A stretch of DNA of 64,000 bases, from the NCBI RefSeq assembly GCF_003335085.1, contig NZ_QPEJ01000018.1:310001-374000 (forward strand), written 5' to 3'. The position numbers were made by a program, and so were the translations under genes. The notes beneath the pieces were generated by a model. That model was not told the origin of the DNA, searched no databases, and saw only the letters and a program-made list of their open reading frames with translations. Positions 8,708 through 17,964 of the stretch are shown piece after piece. The number at the start of each line of letters is the position of its first letter. The stretch's first letter is position 1. Source of the stretch: Polaribacter sp. WD7 (GTDB taxonomy: Bacteria; Bacteroidota; Bacteroidia; Flavobacteriales; Flavobacteriaceae).

Positions 8708-9097
8708 ATGAAGAATACTTTAGGAAAACAAGAGCGTTTAAAAAGTAGAAAGTTGATAGAAAAGTTATATCAACAAGGTAATTCTGTAAAAACATTTCCG
8801 TTAAGAATGGTGTTTTTACAAACAGAACACACTTCTAAATTTCCTGTACAAATGGGTGTTTCTGTGCCCAAACGTAACTTTAAATTGGCTGTAGACAGAA
8901 ATAGAATAAAACGTTTGATGCGAGAAACCTATAGGTTGCAAAAAAATATTGTTTATAACAACCTAGATATGCCCTATGTTTTTATGATTTCGTATATTGG
9001 GAAAGAAGAACGGAGTTACAGCGAATTGTGTTTAAAAATGGAAAAATTGTTAAAACTATTTGTTGCCAAAGTAAATGAAAAAAAAGATGAAAATTAA
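8708..9097 (+). CDS. rnpA: Ribonuclease P protein component
   Basis: This is the small basic protein subunit of RNase P, which helps the catalytic RNA cleave tRNA precursors. The family signature is seen in the central helix: KLAVDRNRIKRLMRETYRLQ (the RNR motif). It is preceded by the strand VQMGVSVPKRNFK and the N-terminal segment ERLKSRKLIEKLYQQG. At 129 residues it has the usual length. A TTG three bases upstream extends the frame by one residue, but the ATG at 8708 is the better start. Unlike many genomes, no rpmH (ribosomal protein L34) lies before it. It overlaps the following S41 protease gene by 23 bases, so the two are co-transcribed. Confidence 0.93.
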   Translation: MKNTLGKQERLKSRKLIEKLYQQGNSVKTFPLRMVFLQTEHTSKFPVQMGVSVPKRNFKLAVDRNRIKRLMRETYRLQKNIVYNNLDMPYVFMISYIGKEERSYSELCLKMEKLLKLFVAKVNEKKDEN

Positions 9098-10715
9098 CGT
9101 GTCTAGAAAAACGATATTTGTAGTTTTAGTAGCTATTGTTTTGGTGTCGTTTTCTTTTAAATCAAAATTTTTTGAAGTCGCCAAACAAATAGAAATTTAC
9201 AATACATTATTCAAAGAATTAAACATGTATTATGTAGATGAAATTAATCCCGCAGATCTTACTGATAAGGTTATTAAAAATACTTTAAAAGATTTAGACC
9301 CTTATACTAATTTTTACAATGAACAAGATGTTGAAGATGTAAGAATTAGAAGAGAAGGAGAATATGGTGGTATTGGTGTTTCTGTAAATTATGACAAAAG
9401 AGGTATAGAAATTAGAGAGGTGTATAAAGGGTTTTCTGCAGACAAAGCAGGTTTAAAAGCAGGAGATGTAATTACTGTTATAGACAATCAATCTATAGAG
9501 AATATGAACAGAGATCAATTGTCTTCTTTTTTAAAAGGAACACCAAATAGTACTTTTTCAGTCAAAATTGATCGTCAAGGAAGTTTGATAACCAAAGAGA
9601 TTACTAGAGATAAAGTAATTATCAATCCGGTACCGTTTTCAGAAATGATTGATGAAGAAACAGGATATATTGTTTTAACACGTTTTAATGAAAAAGCTTC
9701 TATAGAGGTGAAAAAAGCGTTTAAAGCGTTAAAAGAAAAAGGGATGCAAAAATTGATTTTGGATCTTCGTTCCAACCCAGGAGGGTCATTATTAGAATCT
9801 ATAAATATTTGTAATTTTTTCTTGCCAAAAGGTAAAACTATTGTAACTACAAAAGCTAAAATAAAGAAATGGAGTAACACCTACAGAACCACAAATAAGC
9901 CTTTAGATCTAGAAATACCTATAGTAGTTTTGGTTAACGGAAGGTCTGCATCAGCATCAGAAATTGTAAGTGGATCTCTGCAAGATTATGATAGAGCCGT
10001 AATTATGGGGCAACGTTCTTTTGGAAAAGGCTTAGTGCAACGTTATAGAAAATTAACTTACGGTACGCAATTAAAAGTTACCATATCTAAGTATTATACT
10101 CCTAGTGGCAGATGTATTCAAGAGTTGGATTACACGAATCGTAAAAAAGATGGAACTGTACCTAAGTTTTCAGATTTAGGAATTAACGAATTTAAAACCC
10201 AAAATGGCAGAATAGTTTTTGATGGTGGCGGAATTTTACCCGATGTAATTACTAAAGAATCTACAAAAACTAAAGCTACAGAAGCTTTACTAAATTCTAG
10301 TGCTATATTTAATTTTGCAACAAATTATTATTATAAAAACCCTGATTTGGCAGTTGGTGACAGCTATGATTTTAAAGATGAAGATTTTGCAAAATTTACA
10401 AACTTTTTAAAAACAGATACTTCTTTTGTAACCCAGCAAGAAAAACTATTTAAAGAAGCATATGAGATAACATCATCAAAAAAAATAACCAAAGAATATG
10501 CTAAAATAAAAAGTATATTATTTGACGCTAAAATTGCTGAAATTTCTAAAAATGATGATATTTTAAAGAAAGTAATTAGAGAGGAAATATTGCATAGATA
10601 TGTATACGAAGAAGGTGTTTATAGGTATAACTTAAAAAAAGATCAGACGATTACAGAAGCTGTTGCATTATTGCAAAATCAACATGAATATAAAAAGCTC
10701 TTATCTGCCAAATAA
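9075..10715 (+). CDS. S41 family C-terminal processing peptidase
   Basis: This is a periplasmic, membrane-anchored serine protease of the Ctp/Prc family, 546 residues. One N-terminal hydrophobic segment (TIFVVLVAIVLVSFSF) acts as signal or anchor. A Tsp-type N-terminal region is followed by a PDZ domain from about residue 95 (EYGGIGVSVNY to SSFLKGTPN). The S41 catalytic core carries the nucleophile in NGRSASASEIVSG (around residue 290) and the lysine in QRSFGKGLVQ (about 20-25 residues later). A C-terminal helical extension follows. ATGs at 9075 and 9087 are both possible starts. Overlap with rnpA suggests translational coupling. The substrate is unknown; family members trim envelope proteins. 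Confidence 0.92.
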   Translation: MKKKMKINVSRKTIFVVLVAIVLVSFSFKSKFFEVAKQIEIYNTLFKELNMYYVDEINPADLTDKVIKNTLKDLDPYTNFYNEQDVEDVRIRREGEYGGIGVSVNYDKRGIEIREVYKGFSADKAGLKAGDVITVIDNQSIENMNRDQLSSFLKGTPNSTFSVKIDRQGSLITKEITRDKVIINPVPFSEMIDEETGYIVLTRFNEKASIEVKKAFKALKEKGMQKLILDLRSNPGGSLLESINICNFFLPKGKTIVTTKAKIKKWSNTYRTTNKPLDLEIPIVVLVNGRSASASEIVSGSLQDYDRAVIMGQRSFGKGLVQRYRKLTYGTQLKVTISKYYTPSGRCIQELDYTNRKKDGTVPKFSDLGINEFKTQNGRIVFDGGGILPDVITKESTKTKATEALLNSSAIFNFATNYYYKNPDLAVGDSYDFKDEDFAKFTNFLKTDTSFVTQQEKLFKEAYEITSSKKITKEYAKIKSILFDAKIAEISKNDDILKKVIREEILHRYVYEEGVYRYNLKKDQTITEAVALLQNQHEYKKLLSAK

Positions 10716-10718
10716 TTT

Positions 10719-10726
10719 TATCTTTG
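10719..10726 (+). promoter_or_regulatory. -7 promoter box
   Basis: TATCTTTG matches TAnnTTTG and lies immediately after the S41 protease stop codon, 16 bases before the ATG at 10743. It indicates that the following gene has its own promoter. Confidence 0.5.
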
Positions 10727-10742
10727 CAGCCTGAAATTTAAG

Positions 10743-12422
10743 ATGTCAAAACTCAATAAAATAGATAGAACTCGAGCACAAGAATCAAGAAATGCTATAG
10801 AAAAACTATACATTTCTATGCGACACTTATTTACTAGAGGGTTTTACAAACCTATGGGAATTTCTGGAGAAACCTTGCGCAATTCGTTATTGTTACTGCG
10901 TCCTGAAATTTATGGTTCTATTGCAGAAGAAAGAATAGAACTAAACGGTTTAATGTATGTAATAGATAGACTTCCTATAGGAATAGAAGAGTGTCAATTT
11001 ATAAATTTAACCACAGACGAAGGATATAGAAATTCTACTTTTGAGGCTATTGTGCCTCCAAAAAGAAGAAGAAATTGTTATAGAATAGATAAAGATCAAA
11101 TGAATATAGAGATTACTAGAGGACGTTCTGAAATCTATGATATTTTAACTCATTTGACGTTCTTATTTATAGAGTCGCACAAAATTCAAAAAAGAGTTAC
11201 CTTATTAGAAGGAGAAGATTTTACACGAGAATGGAAACATTTAGAAGAAATTGTAATTTATAATAAAAAAATAACTTCAGAAGAAAGAGAACTATCTATA
11301 GTACATTTAGGCAGTATTCTAGGAAGAACCTTTGATGAGGTAACAAAAATTCACCATAATTTTTCAACTCAAGAAAATCCAGATCGTTTTTTTCATCTTA
11401 TGTATTGGTTAGGAAAGTTGGCTATAAATGAAGTCATAAATCAAAAGAAAAGAACCATTACTTTTAGTTCAAAACTAATAGAAGAAATTGGGCATCATAT
11501 TTATGGAGAAATTTGGGCAAACACAATTAAGAAAGTCCTTAAAGAAAATAAGCTTTTAAAAAGACCAATTCATATTATTAGCGCAAATATGCATAGTGTC
11601 TTAAATTCTATTTATGCCCAAAACGCTTTACCAAAAGAAGCTAAGGAATATAAAGGTTTTGAGCTATATCAACTATTAAGTAATGCAGATAGCAAACCTT
11701 TACAAAAACAAGTAAAAGAGTATGCTTCTAAAAATGGATTGATTTATATAAAAGATACTTCTGGAACAAATATTAATGTTCAAGTAATAGATACCAACAA
11801 AATAAATTTTGATAACTCTGCGTTTCAAAAAACAAGTTTAGAAAAAGAGAATCCTGTAATTATAGTAATGGATTATGCTTTTGGAGAACAAGCGTATGAA
11901 ACTATGGACGAATTATTAAAACCCTATAAAAACAGCAAGAAAAAAAATAATTTAGACGTAAAATCTGTTTCTATTATGGGTAAAGCTGGTATTTTGGAAG
12001 GCGCAAAAGGAGATATAATGATTCCTTCTGCACATATTTTTGAAGGCACTGCAGATAATTATCCATTTAAAAATGAACTTACTAAAGAAGATTTAAAAGG
12101 TTTTGGAGTTAATGTTTTTGATGGATCTATGATTTCTGTATTAGGAACATCTTTACAGAACAAAGATTTATTAAAGTTTTTTCATAACTCAACATGGAAT
12201 GTTATTGGGTTAGAAATGGAAGGAGCTCATTATCAAAAAGCAATACAGGCAGCCTCTAAAATAAGAGGTACTATTTCTGAAGATGTAAAAGTTAGGTATG
12301 CCTACTATGCATCTGATAATCCGTTAGAAACGGGTGCAACTTTAGCTTCTGGAGGATTAGGTATGACAGGAGTAACACCTACATATGCAATAACACAAAA
12401 AATATTAGAACAAATTTTTTAA
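10743..12422 (+). CDS. Uncharacterised protein with nucleoside-phosphorylase-like C-terminus
   Basis: I do not know a function for this 559-residue cytoplasmic protein. I believe it belongs to an uncharacterised Bacteroidota family (possibly Pfam DUF6909), but have not checked. The N-terminal ~270 residues are mostly helical and basic (EKLYISMRHLFTRGFY; PPKRRRNCYRIDKDQ), with no recognised motif. The C-terminal half resembles the nucleoside phosphorylase/nucleosidase fold. Seen there are MDYAFGEQAYETMDELL, SVSIMGKAGILEGAKGDIM, MIPSAHIFEGT, and GLEMEGAHYQKAI near residue 488, which recalls the xMEGA motif that binds ribose in MTA/SAH and AMP nucleosidases. A hydrolase or phosphorylase acting on a nucleotide is an inference. 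It has its own promoter box and lies between the protease and the polysaccharide locus. Confidence 0.7.
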   Translation: MSKLNKIDRTRAQESRNAIEKLYISMRHLFTRGFYKPMGISGETLRNSLLLLRPEIYGSIAEERIELNGLMYVIDRLPIGIEECQFINLTTDEGYRNSTFEAIVPPKRRRNCYRIDKDQMNIEITRGRSEIYDILTHLTFLFIESHKIQKRVTLLEGEDFTREWKHLEEIVIYNKKITSEERELSIVHLGSILGRTFDEVTKIHHNFSTQENPDRFFHLMYWLGKLAINEVINQKKRTITFSSKLIEEIGHHIYGEIWANTIKKVLKENKLLKRPIHIISANMHSVLNSIYAQNALPKEAKEYKGFELYQLLSNADSKPLQKQVKEYASKNGLIYIKDTSGTNINVQVIDTNKINFDNSAFQKTSLEKENPVIIVMDYAFGEQAYETMDELLKPYKNSKKKNNLDVKSVSIMGKAGILEGAKGDIMIPSAHIFEGTADNYPFKNELTKEDLKGFGVNVFDGSMISVLGTSLQNKDLLKFFHNSTWNVIGLEMEGAHYQKAIQAASKIRGTISEDVKVRYAYYASDNPLETGATLASGGLGMTGVTPTYAITQKILEQIF

Positions 12423-12454
12423 TAGTTTAAGACTATATTATAATCAAATAAGTT

Positions 12455-13492
12455 ATGTCAACAAATCAAAAAAACAACGACGAGGAAGTAGATTTAGGCT
12501 CTTTATTCGTCATTATTGGAAATGGCTTTAGAAACTTTTTCAATTTTATAGGAAATATTTTCATAGGAATTTTTGAGTGTATAATTGCTATTCTTTTGTT
12601 TTTAAAAAAGAATACTATTAAAATTGGTGTAGCCCTTGTTTTAGGCGCAATACTTGGTTTTTTTCTACAAACACAGAAGTCAAAAAGCTTTGGATCTGAT
12701 TTATTGGTAGAACCTAATTTTAAAAGTACATTACAATTGTATAATAATATTCAATTTTATAATGATTTGGTCCTTCAAAAGGACACCATGGCACTTGTAA
12801 AAGTTTTTAATTTAGATAAAGAATCTGCTGGAGGATTACAAAAGTTTTCAATAGAAGCCATTGCTAATGAAAATGATATTATCAATTCTTATAATGAGTT
12901 TATTTTAGAAGTAGATACAGCAACAGTGAGTAGCTATACGTTTGCAGATTTTAAGACTGCTTTTACAGATTTAGACTACAAATTTCATAAAATAAGTGTA
13001 GTATCAGAACAAAAAGATGTTTTTCCAAAGCTAGGAGAAGTGATTATCTCATCGGTAGTGGAAAACCCTTACTTTAATAGAATTAAGAACTTAAAAAATG
13101 AAAATCTAAATAGAACAGATTCAATTTTTATTCAAAACATTAGTCAATTAGATTCGTTAAGAAAAGTTTATATGCAAGTCATGGTAGAAGAGGCTAAAAA
13201 ATCTTCTAACGGAACTAATATAGATTTAGGTGGTACTAAAAAAGAAACGAAAGAGCTAGAAATATTTAACACAAAAAGGAGAATTATTAGAGATTTAAAA
13301 GAAATTTCTGAAGAAAAATCTCAAAAGTATGAAGTTATTAATGTTATTTCCAATTTTCAACCAGTAGGTTATGAAATTAGTGGAGTAACTAAAAATTATA
13401 TTTTTATTCTTGGTTTATTAGGTGCAGGGGTAATGATAGGTGTTTTGCTTTTACTACAATTAAATACGTATTTAAATAATTATAAAAAATAA
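12455..13492 (+). CDS. Wzz-like polysaccharide chain-length/co-polymerase protein
   Basis: This is an inner membrane protein of 345 residues. Its topology matches polysaccharide co-polymerases: a cytoplasmic N-terminus, hydrophobic segments at about residues 28-72, a large periplasmic domain rich in helices (for example NRIKNLKNENLNRTDSIFIQNISQLD) and a last helix near residues 315-337 (YIFILGLLGAGVMIGVLLLLQL). The FQPVGYEISG stretch just before the last helix resembles the proline-rich segment of Wzz proteins. There is no kinase domain. It is the first gene of the polysaccharide locus and stops two bases before rfbB. It probably sets polymer length with Wzy. The family call rests on topology and context more than on strong motifs. 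Confidence 0.65.
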   Translation: MSTNQKNNDEEVDLGSLFVIIGNGFRNFFNFIGNIFIGIFECIIAILLFLKKNTIKIGVALVLGAILGFFLQTQKSKSFGSDLLVEPNFKSTLQLYNNIQFYNDLVLQKDTMALVKVFNLDKESAGGLQKFSIEAIANENDIINSYNEFILEVDTATVSSYTFADFKTAFTDLDYKFHKISVVSEQKDVFPKLGEVIISSVVENPYFNRIKNLKNENLNRTDSIFIQNISQLDSLRKVYMQVMVEEAKKSSNGTNIDLGGTKKETKELEIFNTKRRIIRDLKEISEEKSQKYEVINVISNFQPVGYEISGVTKNYIFILGLLGAGVMIGVLLLLQLNTYLNNYKK

Positions 13493-13494
13493 GG

Positions 13495-14502
13495 ATGAAA
13501 ACTATTCTTGTCACTGGTGGTGCCGGTTTTATTGGCTCTAACTTTATTCCTTTTTTTTTATTAGAACACCAAGATTATCATGTTGTAAACTTAGATCTCT
13601 TAACTTACGCAGGAAATTTAGACAACTTAAAAGAAATAGAAAAAAATACTAGATATACCTTTGTAAAAGGTAATATATGTGACAGAACTTTAGTAGAAAA
13701 CCTATTTAAAGAGTATAATTTTAGTGCCGTTATCCATTTTGCAGCAGAATCTCATGTAGATAACTCTATAAAAAACCCTGATGCATTTATAAAAACCAAT
13801 GTTTTTGGTACATTTAATATACTAGATGTTGCCAAAAATAATTGGATGCTATCTCCATTTCAGTACAAAAAGGGTTGCGAACAACATCGATTTCATCATG
13901 TATCTACTGATGAAGTTTACGGAACTTTAGGTGAAACGGGTTTGTTTACAGAAGAAACACCTTATGCCCCTAATAGCCCGTATAGTGCTTCGAAAGCATC
14001 TTCAGATATGTTAGTTAGAAGTTATTTTCATACCTATGGCTTAAATGTAGTTACCACCAATTGTTCTAACAATTACGGAGCAAAACAGCATGATGAAAAA
14101 TTGATTCCTACCATAATAAGAAAAGCCATTAACGGAGAAAAAATTCCGATTTATGGAGATGGTAAAAATATTAGAGATTGGCTGTATGTTTTAGATCATT
14201 GTAAGGGTATTCACCTTGCTTTTCAAAATGGAAAAGCAGGAGAAACGTACAATATAGGAGGCAAAAATGAAAGAAATAATTTATATATTGTGGCTAAAAT
14301 TTGCGAAATTTTAGATGAAATAATACCTTCTGAAGCATCGTATAAAAATCAAATTTCTTTTGTGAAAGATAGACCAGGTCATGATTTTAGGTATGCAATA
14401 GATGCATCAAAAATAGAGAAAGAATTGAGTTGGAAAGCAGATGAAAACTTTGAGACTGGTATAAAAAAAACCATAGCTTGGTATTTAAAAAAATACGCAT
14501 AA
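13495..14502 (+). CDS. rfbB: dTDP-glucose 4,6-dehydratase
   Basis: This extended short-chain dehydrogenase uses NAD+ to convert dTDP-glucose to dTDP-4-keto-6-deoxyglucose. The NAD-binding motif [13 protein letters not shown] is at the N-terminus. The loop [11 protein letters not shown] and the catalytic region [11 protein letters not shown] and [11 protein letters not shown] (Tyr-x-x-x-Lys) follow. [12 protein letters not shown] and GGKNERNNL are typical of RfbB. Its 335 residues are close to the usual length. It lies two bases after the Wzz-like gene and two before rfbA, which makes its substrate. It supplies an activated 6-deoxyhexose for the surface polysaccharide. Confidence 0.96.
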   Translation: MKTILVTGGAGFIGSNFIPFFLLEHQDYHVVNLDLLTYAGNLDNLKEIEKNTRYTFVKGNICDRTLVENLFKEYNFSAVIHFAAESHVDNSIKNPDAFIKTNVFGTFNILDVAKNNWMLSPFQYKKGCEQHRFHHVSTDEVYGTLGETGLFTEETPYAPNSPYSASKASSDMLVRSYFHTYGLNVVTTNCSNNYGAKQHDEKLIPTIIRKAINGEKIPIYGDGKNIRDWLYVLDHCKGIHLAFQNGKAGETYNIGGKNERNNLYIVAKICEILDEIIPSEASYKNQISFVKDRPGHDFRYAIDASKIEKELSWKADENFETGIKKTIAWYLKKYA

Positions 14503-14503
14503 T

Positions 14504-15361
14504 ATGAAGGGAATAGTTTTAGCAGGAGGTTCGGGTACAAGGTTACACCCTTTAACATTGGCAGTTAGTAAACAATTAATGCCTGTTTATGATAAGCCAA
14601 TGATATATTATCCTATATCAACTTTAATTTCTGCAGGTATAAACGAAATTTTAATTATTTCTACACCTCAAGATACTTCTTTATTTAAAAAATTATTAGG
14701 AGATGGTTCTCAAATAGGATGCTCTTTTCATTATGCAATACAAGCCAAACCTAACGGTTTGGCTGAAGCATTTATTATAGGCGAAGATTTTGTGGGTAAT
14801 GATAGTGTTGCGCTTATTTTAGGTGATAATATTTTTTACGGTTCTGGTTTGTCTAAACTACTACAGCAGAATACAAACCCTAATGGTGGAATTGTATATG
14901 CTTATCATGTAAATGATCCAGAACGCTATGGAGTGGTAGAGTTTGATGACAATCAAAACGCAATTTCTATAGAAGAAAAGCCCAAAAACCCAAAATCTAA
15001 TTATGCAGTTCCTGGTATTTACTTTTATGATAATTCTGTTATCGAAAAAGCAAAAAAATTAAAACCAAGTCCTAGAGGCGAATTAGAAATTACAGATATT
15101 AACAAAGCATATTTGAGAGATGTAAATTTATCTGTAAGAATATTAGATAGAGGAACAGCATGGTTAGATACAGGTACATTTAAAAGTTTAATACAGGCAA
15201 GTAATTTTGTAGAAGTAATAGAAGAGAGACAAGGCTTAAAGGTAGGCTCTATAGAAGAAGCAGCCTTTAAAAGTGGTTTTATCTCTAAAAGTCAATTAAA
15301 AAAATTGGCAGAATTGAATATGAAAAGCGGATATGGTAAAAATTTATTAGATATTTTATGA
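14504..15361 (+). CDS. rfbA: Glucose-1-phosphate thymidylyltransferase
   Basis: This nucleotidyltransferase makes dTDP-glucose from dTTP and glucose-1-phosphate. The nucleotide-binding signature [11 protein letters not shown] lies at residues 8-18, followed by [15 protein letters not shown]. The metal-site aspartate is in [39 protein letters not shown] and the C-terminal [10 protein letters not shown] also match the family. The 285 residues are of normal length. The stop codon overlaps the start of rfbC by four bases (ATGA arrangement), so translation is coupled. It is part of rfbB-A-C. Confidence 0.96.
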   Translation: MKGIVLAGGSGTRLHPLTLAVSKQLMPVYDKPMIYYPISTLISAGINEILIISTPQDTSLFKKLLGDGSQIGCSFHYAIQAKPNGLAEAFIIGEDFVGNDSVALILGDNIFYGSGLSKLLQQNTNPNGGIVYAYHVNDPERYGVVEFDDNQNAISIEEKPKNPKSNYAVPGIYFYDNSVIEKAKKLKPSPRGELEITDINKAYLRDVNLSVRILDRGTAWLDTGTFKSLIQASNFVEVIEERQGLKVGSIEEAAFKSGFISKSQLKKLAELNMKSGYGKNLLDIL

Positions 15362-15903
15362 CAGTAAAAGAAACCCATTTAAAAGATTGTTACGTTGTAG
15401 AACCTACTTTTTTTAAAGATAATAGAGGATGCTTTTTATTAGAGTATAACAAAAAAGAGTTTCAAGAAAAAACAGGTTTTGTAGGTGATTTTGTTTTAGG
15501 CAATCAGTCTACGTCCCAATATGGAGTTATAAGGGGTTTACACCTTCAAAAAGGAGAGTATGCTCAAACAAAATTGGTTAGAGTGGTAAAAGGAAAAATA
15601 CTAGATGTAGCTGTAGACGTTCGTAAAAACTCACCAACATTTGGGCAGCATTTTGCTATAGAATTGTCTGAGGATAATAACAAACAATTATTAGTACCTA
15701 AAGGCTTTCTTCATGGATTTTCAGTGTTAGAAGATGATACCATAGTTTCTTATAAATGTGACAACTATTATTATCCTGAATCAGAAGACGGAGTTATATA
15801 CAATGATCCGGATTTAAATATAGATTGGAAAATTAAAAAAGAAGATATTGTTTTATCTGAGAAGGATAGGAAATTGTCAGAATTCAACCTTTTTGTAAAA
15901 TAA
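15358..15903 (+). CDS. rfbC: dTDP-4-dehydrorhamnose 3,5-epimerase
   Basis: This is a cupin-fold epimerase that converts dTDP-4-keto-6-deoxyglucose to dTDP-4-keto-rhamnose. The conserved segments are [31 protein letters not shown] with the catalytic-region histidine, [24 protein letters not shown], and [21 protein letters not shown]. The length of 181 residues is typical. It follows rfbA with a 4-base overlap. No dTDP-4-dehydrorhamnose reductase (rfbD) follows; the next gene is the flippase after a 65-base gap that contains a new promoter box. The final reduction must be encoded outside the window, or the sugar has another fate. Confidence 0.95.
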   Translation: MTVKETHLKDCYVVEPTFFKDNRGCFLLEYNKKEFQEKTGFVGDFVLGNQSTSQYGVIRGLHLQKGEYAQTKLVRVVKGKILDVAVDVRKNSPTFGQHFAIELSEDNNKQLLVPKGFLHGFSVLEDDTIVSYKCDNYYYPESEDGVIYNDPDLNIDWKIKKEDIVLSEKDRKLSEFNLFVK

Positions 15904-15926
15904 CGATACATTAGTAAGTTAACAAA

Positions 15927-15934
15927 TACTTTTG
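15927..15934 (+). promoter_or_regulatory. -7 promoter box inside the polysaccharide locus
   Basis: TACTTTTG matches TAnnTTTG in the 65-base gap between rfbC and the flippase gene, 34 bases before its ATG. It suggests that the lower-GC downstream block can be transcribed on its own. Confidence 0.45.
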
Positions 15935-15968
15935 TTTGGTATTTGTGTTAGATTATTAAAAATATTGG

Positions 15969-17279
15969 ATGCTAAAAAGTAAATATCAATCTATCAAAAA
16001 CAATAAGTCGTTTTTAAAATATTTTAAAAATACAATTTGGCTTTTTGTTAGTAAAATAATAAGTTTATTTTCAGTAGTCTTTGTTGGGGCTTGGGTTGCT
16101 AAATATCTGGGCCCCGAAAGCTTTGGGTTACTTTCATATAGTTATAGCATTGTATCTTTATTTATACCTCTTGCTATGATTGGCTTAAATGACATTGTAA
16201 TAAAAGAACTTTTACTTGCTAAAACAGAAAAAGATACTTATAAAATTCTAGGAACTTCTTTGGGATTAAAATTTCTTTTCGGTTCTTTAAGTTTTATTTT
16301 AATCATAATTTTTGCTAGTGTTTTTTATGATTCATATCATATTAAACTATTAATATTCATACTTTCTTTTTTTTTATTTCTTCAGGCTTTCGAAATTGTA
16401 GACCTTTTTTTTCAAAGTAAAGTTAAATCTAAATTTACTGTTTTTGCAAAAATTATAACAGTATCCATATCTAGCATAATTAAAATTATTTTTATTTACA
16501 AAGATTTTTCGATATTTTACTTTGCATTTGCTATGGTTTTTGAGGTTTTGTTACTGCACACTTTTACATTTTATTTGTTTGTTAAAAAGTACTTCAGTTT
16601 AAATTTATGGATTTTTAAAAAAGAGCTTGCAATTAAATTATTAAAAAAAAGTTGGCCATTATTTTTAAGCGGTCTAATGTATATTGTTTACATTAGAATT
16701 GATCAAGTCATGGTAAAAGAGATTTTAGGAGATAAATCAGCAGGCTTGTATGCAGTAGCAATAAACTTGTCTGAAGTTTGGTATTTTATACCAAATATGA
16801 TTGTATCATCTTTATTTCCTGCAATTATTATTTCTAAAACTAAAGAAAAAGAGGTTTATCATAAAAGATTAATAAACTTGTACAGAATCCTTTTTTGGAT
16901 AGCTATTTTAGTTGCTTTATTTACTACTTTATTTGGAGAATTCATTATTAAAAATTTATATGGTATTGAATATACTAATTCATCTTCAGTACTAAAAATA
17001 TACATATGGTCTAATGTTTTCTTTTTCTTTACCACAGTGAGTTCTAAGTGGCTTGTTGTAGAAGGTTATTATATACATTCATTTATAAGAAATATAATGG
17101 GAGCTTTAATGAATATAGTTATAAATTTTGTACTTTTAGAGAAAATTGGTCTTATTGGTGCAGCTATTTCTACATTAATATCTTATGCGTTTGTGGGTTT
17201 TTTCTATGATTTACTATTTAAGAATTTAAGAATCAATTTTAGGTTGAAAATGAAATCAATAATATGCTCAAGAAATTAA
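15969..17279 (+). CDS. Wzx-type polysaccharide flippase
   Basis: This is a multi-pass inner membrane protein of the MATE/MOP superfamily (polysaccharide transporter), 436 residues with about 12 hydrophobic helices. The N-terminal NTIWLFVSKIISLFSVVFVGAWVAKYLGPESFGLLSYSYS is the classic opening of flippases of this family, and KKSWPLFLSGLMYIVYIRIDQVMV in the middle is the second-half opening with its conserved DQ(V/I)M. It would translocate the undecaprenyl-linked repeat unit to the periplasm before polymerisation. It overlaps the next gene by 16 bases. The sequence is strongly A+T rich. Family confidence is high; which polymer it moves is unknown. Confidence 0.88.
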   Translation: MLKSKYQSIKNNKSFLKYFKNTIWLFVSKIISLFSVVFVGAWVAKYLGPESFGLLSYSYSIVSLFIPLAMIGLNDIVIKELLLAKTEKDTYKILGTSLGLKFLFGSLSFILIIIFASVFYDSYHIKLLIFILSFFLFLQAFEIVDLFFQSKVKSKFTVFAKIITVSISSIIKIIFIYKDFSIFYFAFAMVFEVLLLHTFTFYLFVKKYFSLNLWIFKKELAIKLLKKSWPLFLSGLMYIVYIRIDQVMVKEILGDKSAGLYAVAINLSEVWYFIPNMIVSSLFPAIIISKTKEKEVYHKRLINLYRILFWIAILVALFTTLFGEFIIKNLYGIEYTNSSSVLKIYIWSNVFFFFTTVSSKWLVVEGYYIHSFIRNIMGALMNIVINFVLLEKIGLIGAAISTLISYAFVGFFYDLLFKNLRINFRLKMKSIICSRN

Positions 17280-17953
17280 AATCTAAGATTAAAGAAAAAC
17301 TCTTATTAAAAAATAATCAAGAGGATATATTAGCTAAATTAAGTATGTCTTCTTTGCTTTTTAAGAGTTATTTGCCGCATTCAAAATCATCACTGAGTTA
17401 TAGTAGTATTAGATATCTACTTAACGATATAATAATAAACAACAGAAAAAGGATATTAGAATTTGGAGGAGGTATCTCTACTATTTATTTGGCTAAATTA
17501 GCTCAAACTTCAAAAACTGATTTAAAGATAGTGACAGTAGATCATGATAAAGTGTGGATAGAATTACTGAGAAATATATTAAAAAAAGAAGAACTGTTAA
17601 AATATGTAGAGTTAATTTATGCACCATTGTCCTATAATAATTTTGCAATAGGTAATAATAAATGGTATGATGCTGATATTATTAAGAAAAACATTGAAAA
17701 TCAAAAATTTGACTCTGTATTAATTGATGGTCCTTTAGCTTATCAAAAACATATACAAATGTCAAGATATCCAGCTTTACCTTTTATAATTAATTATTTA
17801 AATGAGAACAATTCTATTATTTTGGATGACACAAATAGAAAAGGAGAAAGAATAATTATTAATTTATGGGAAAAGAAATTTAACCTAAATTTTATTCCTT
17901 TAAATCCTCTAACGAAAATAAGCTTTAGTGGAACTTTTTTCAATATCAAATAA
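17264..17953 (+). CDS. Putative class I SAM methyltransferase-like protein
   Basis: This 229-residue protein is probably cytoplasmic. It has a Rossmann-like methyltransferase pattern: RILEFGGGISTIYLAKLA (glycine-rich SAM loop at about residue 65), LKIVTVDHDKVWIELL (acidic end of the second strand), and KFDSVLIDGPLAYQ (motif IV region). A strand, IILDDTNRKGER, then follows. This arrangement resembles methyltransferases found in O-antigen loci. It overlaps the flippase gene by 16 bases and precedes a glycosyltransferase, so it may methylate a sugar or a sugar intermediate. The substrate is unknown and a non-methyltransferase role for the fold cannot be excluded. Confidence 0.6.
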   Translation: MLKKLKSKIKEKLLLKNNQEDILAKLSMSSLLFKSYLPHSKSSLSYSSIRYLLNDIIINNRKRILEFGGGISTIYLAKLAQTSKTDLKIVTVDHDKVWIELLRNILKKEELLKYVELIYAPLSYNNFAIGNNKWYDADIIKKNIENQKFDSVLIDGPLAYQKHIQMSRYPALPFIINYLNENNSIILDDTNRKGERIIINLWEKKFNLNFIPLNPLTKISFSGTFFNIK

Positions 17954-17964
17954 AAGTAAAAGAT

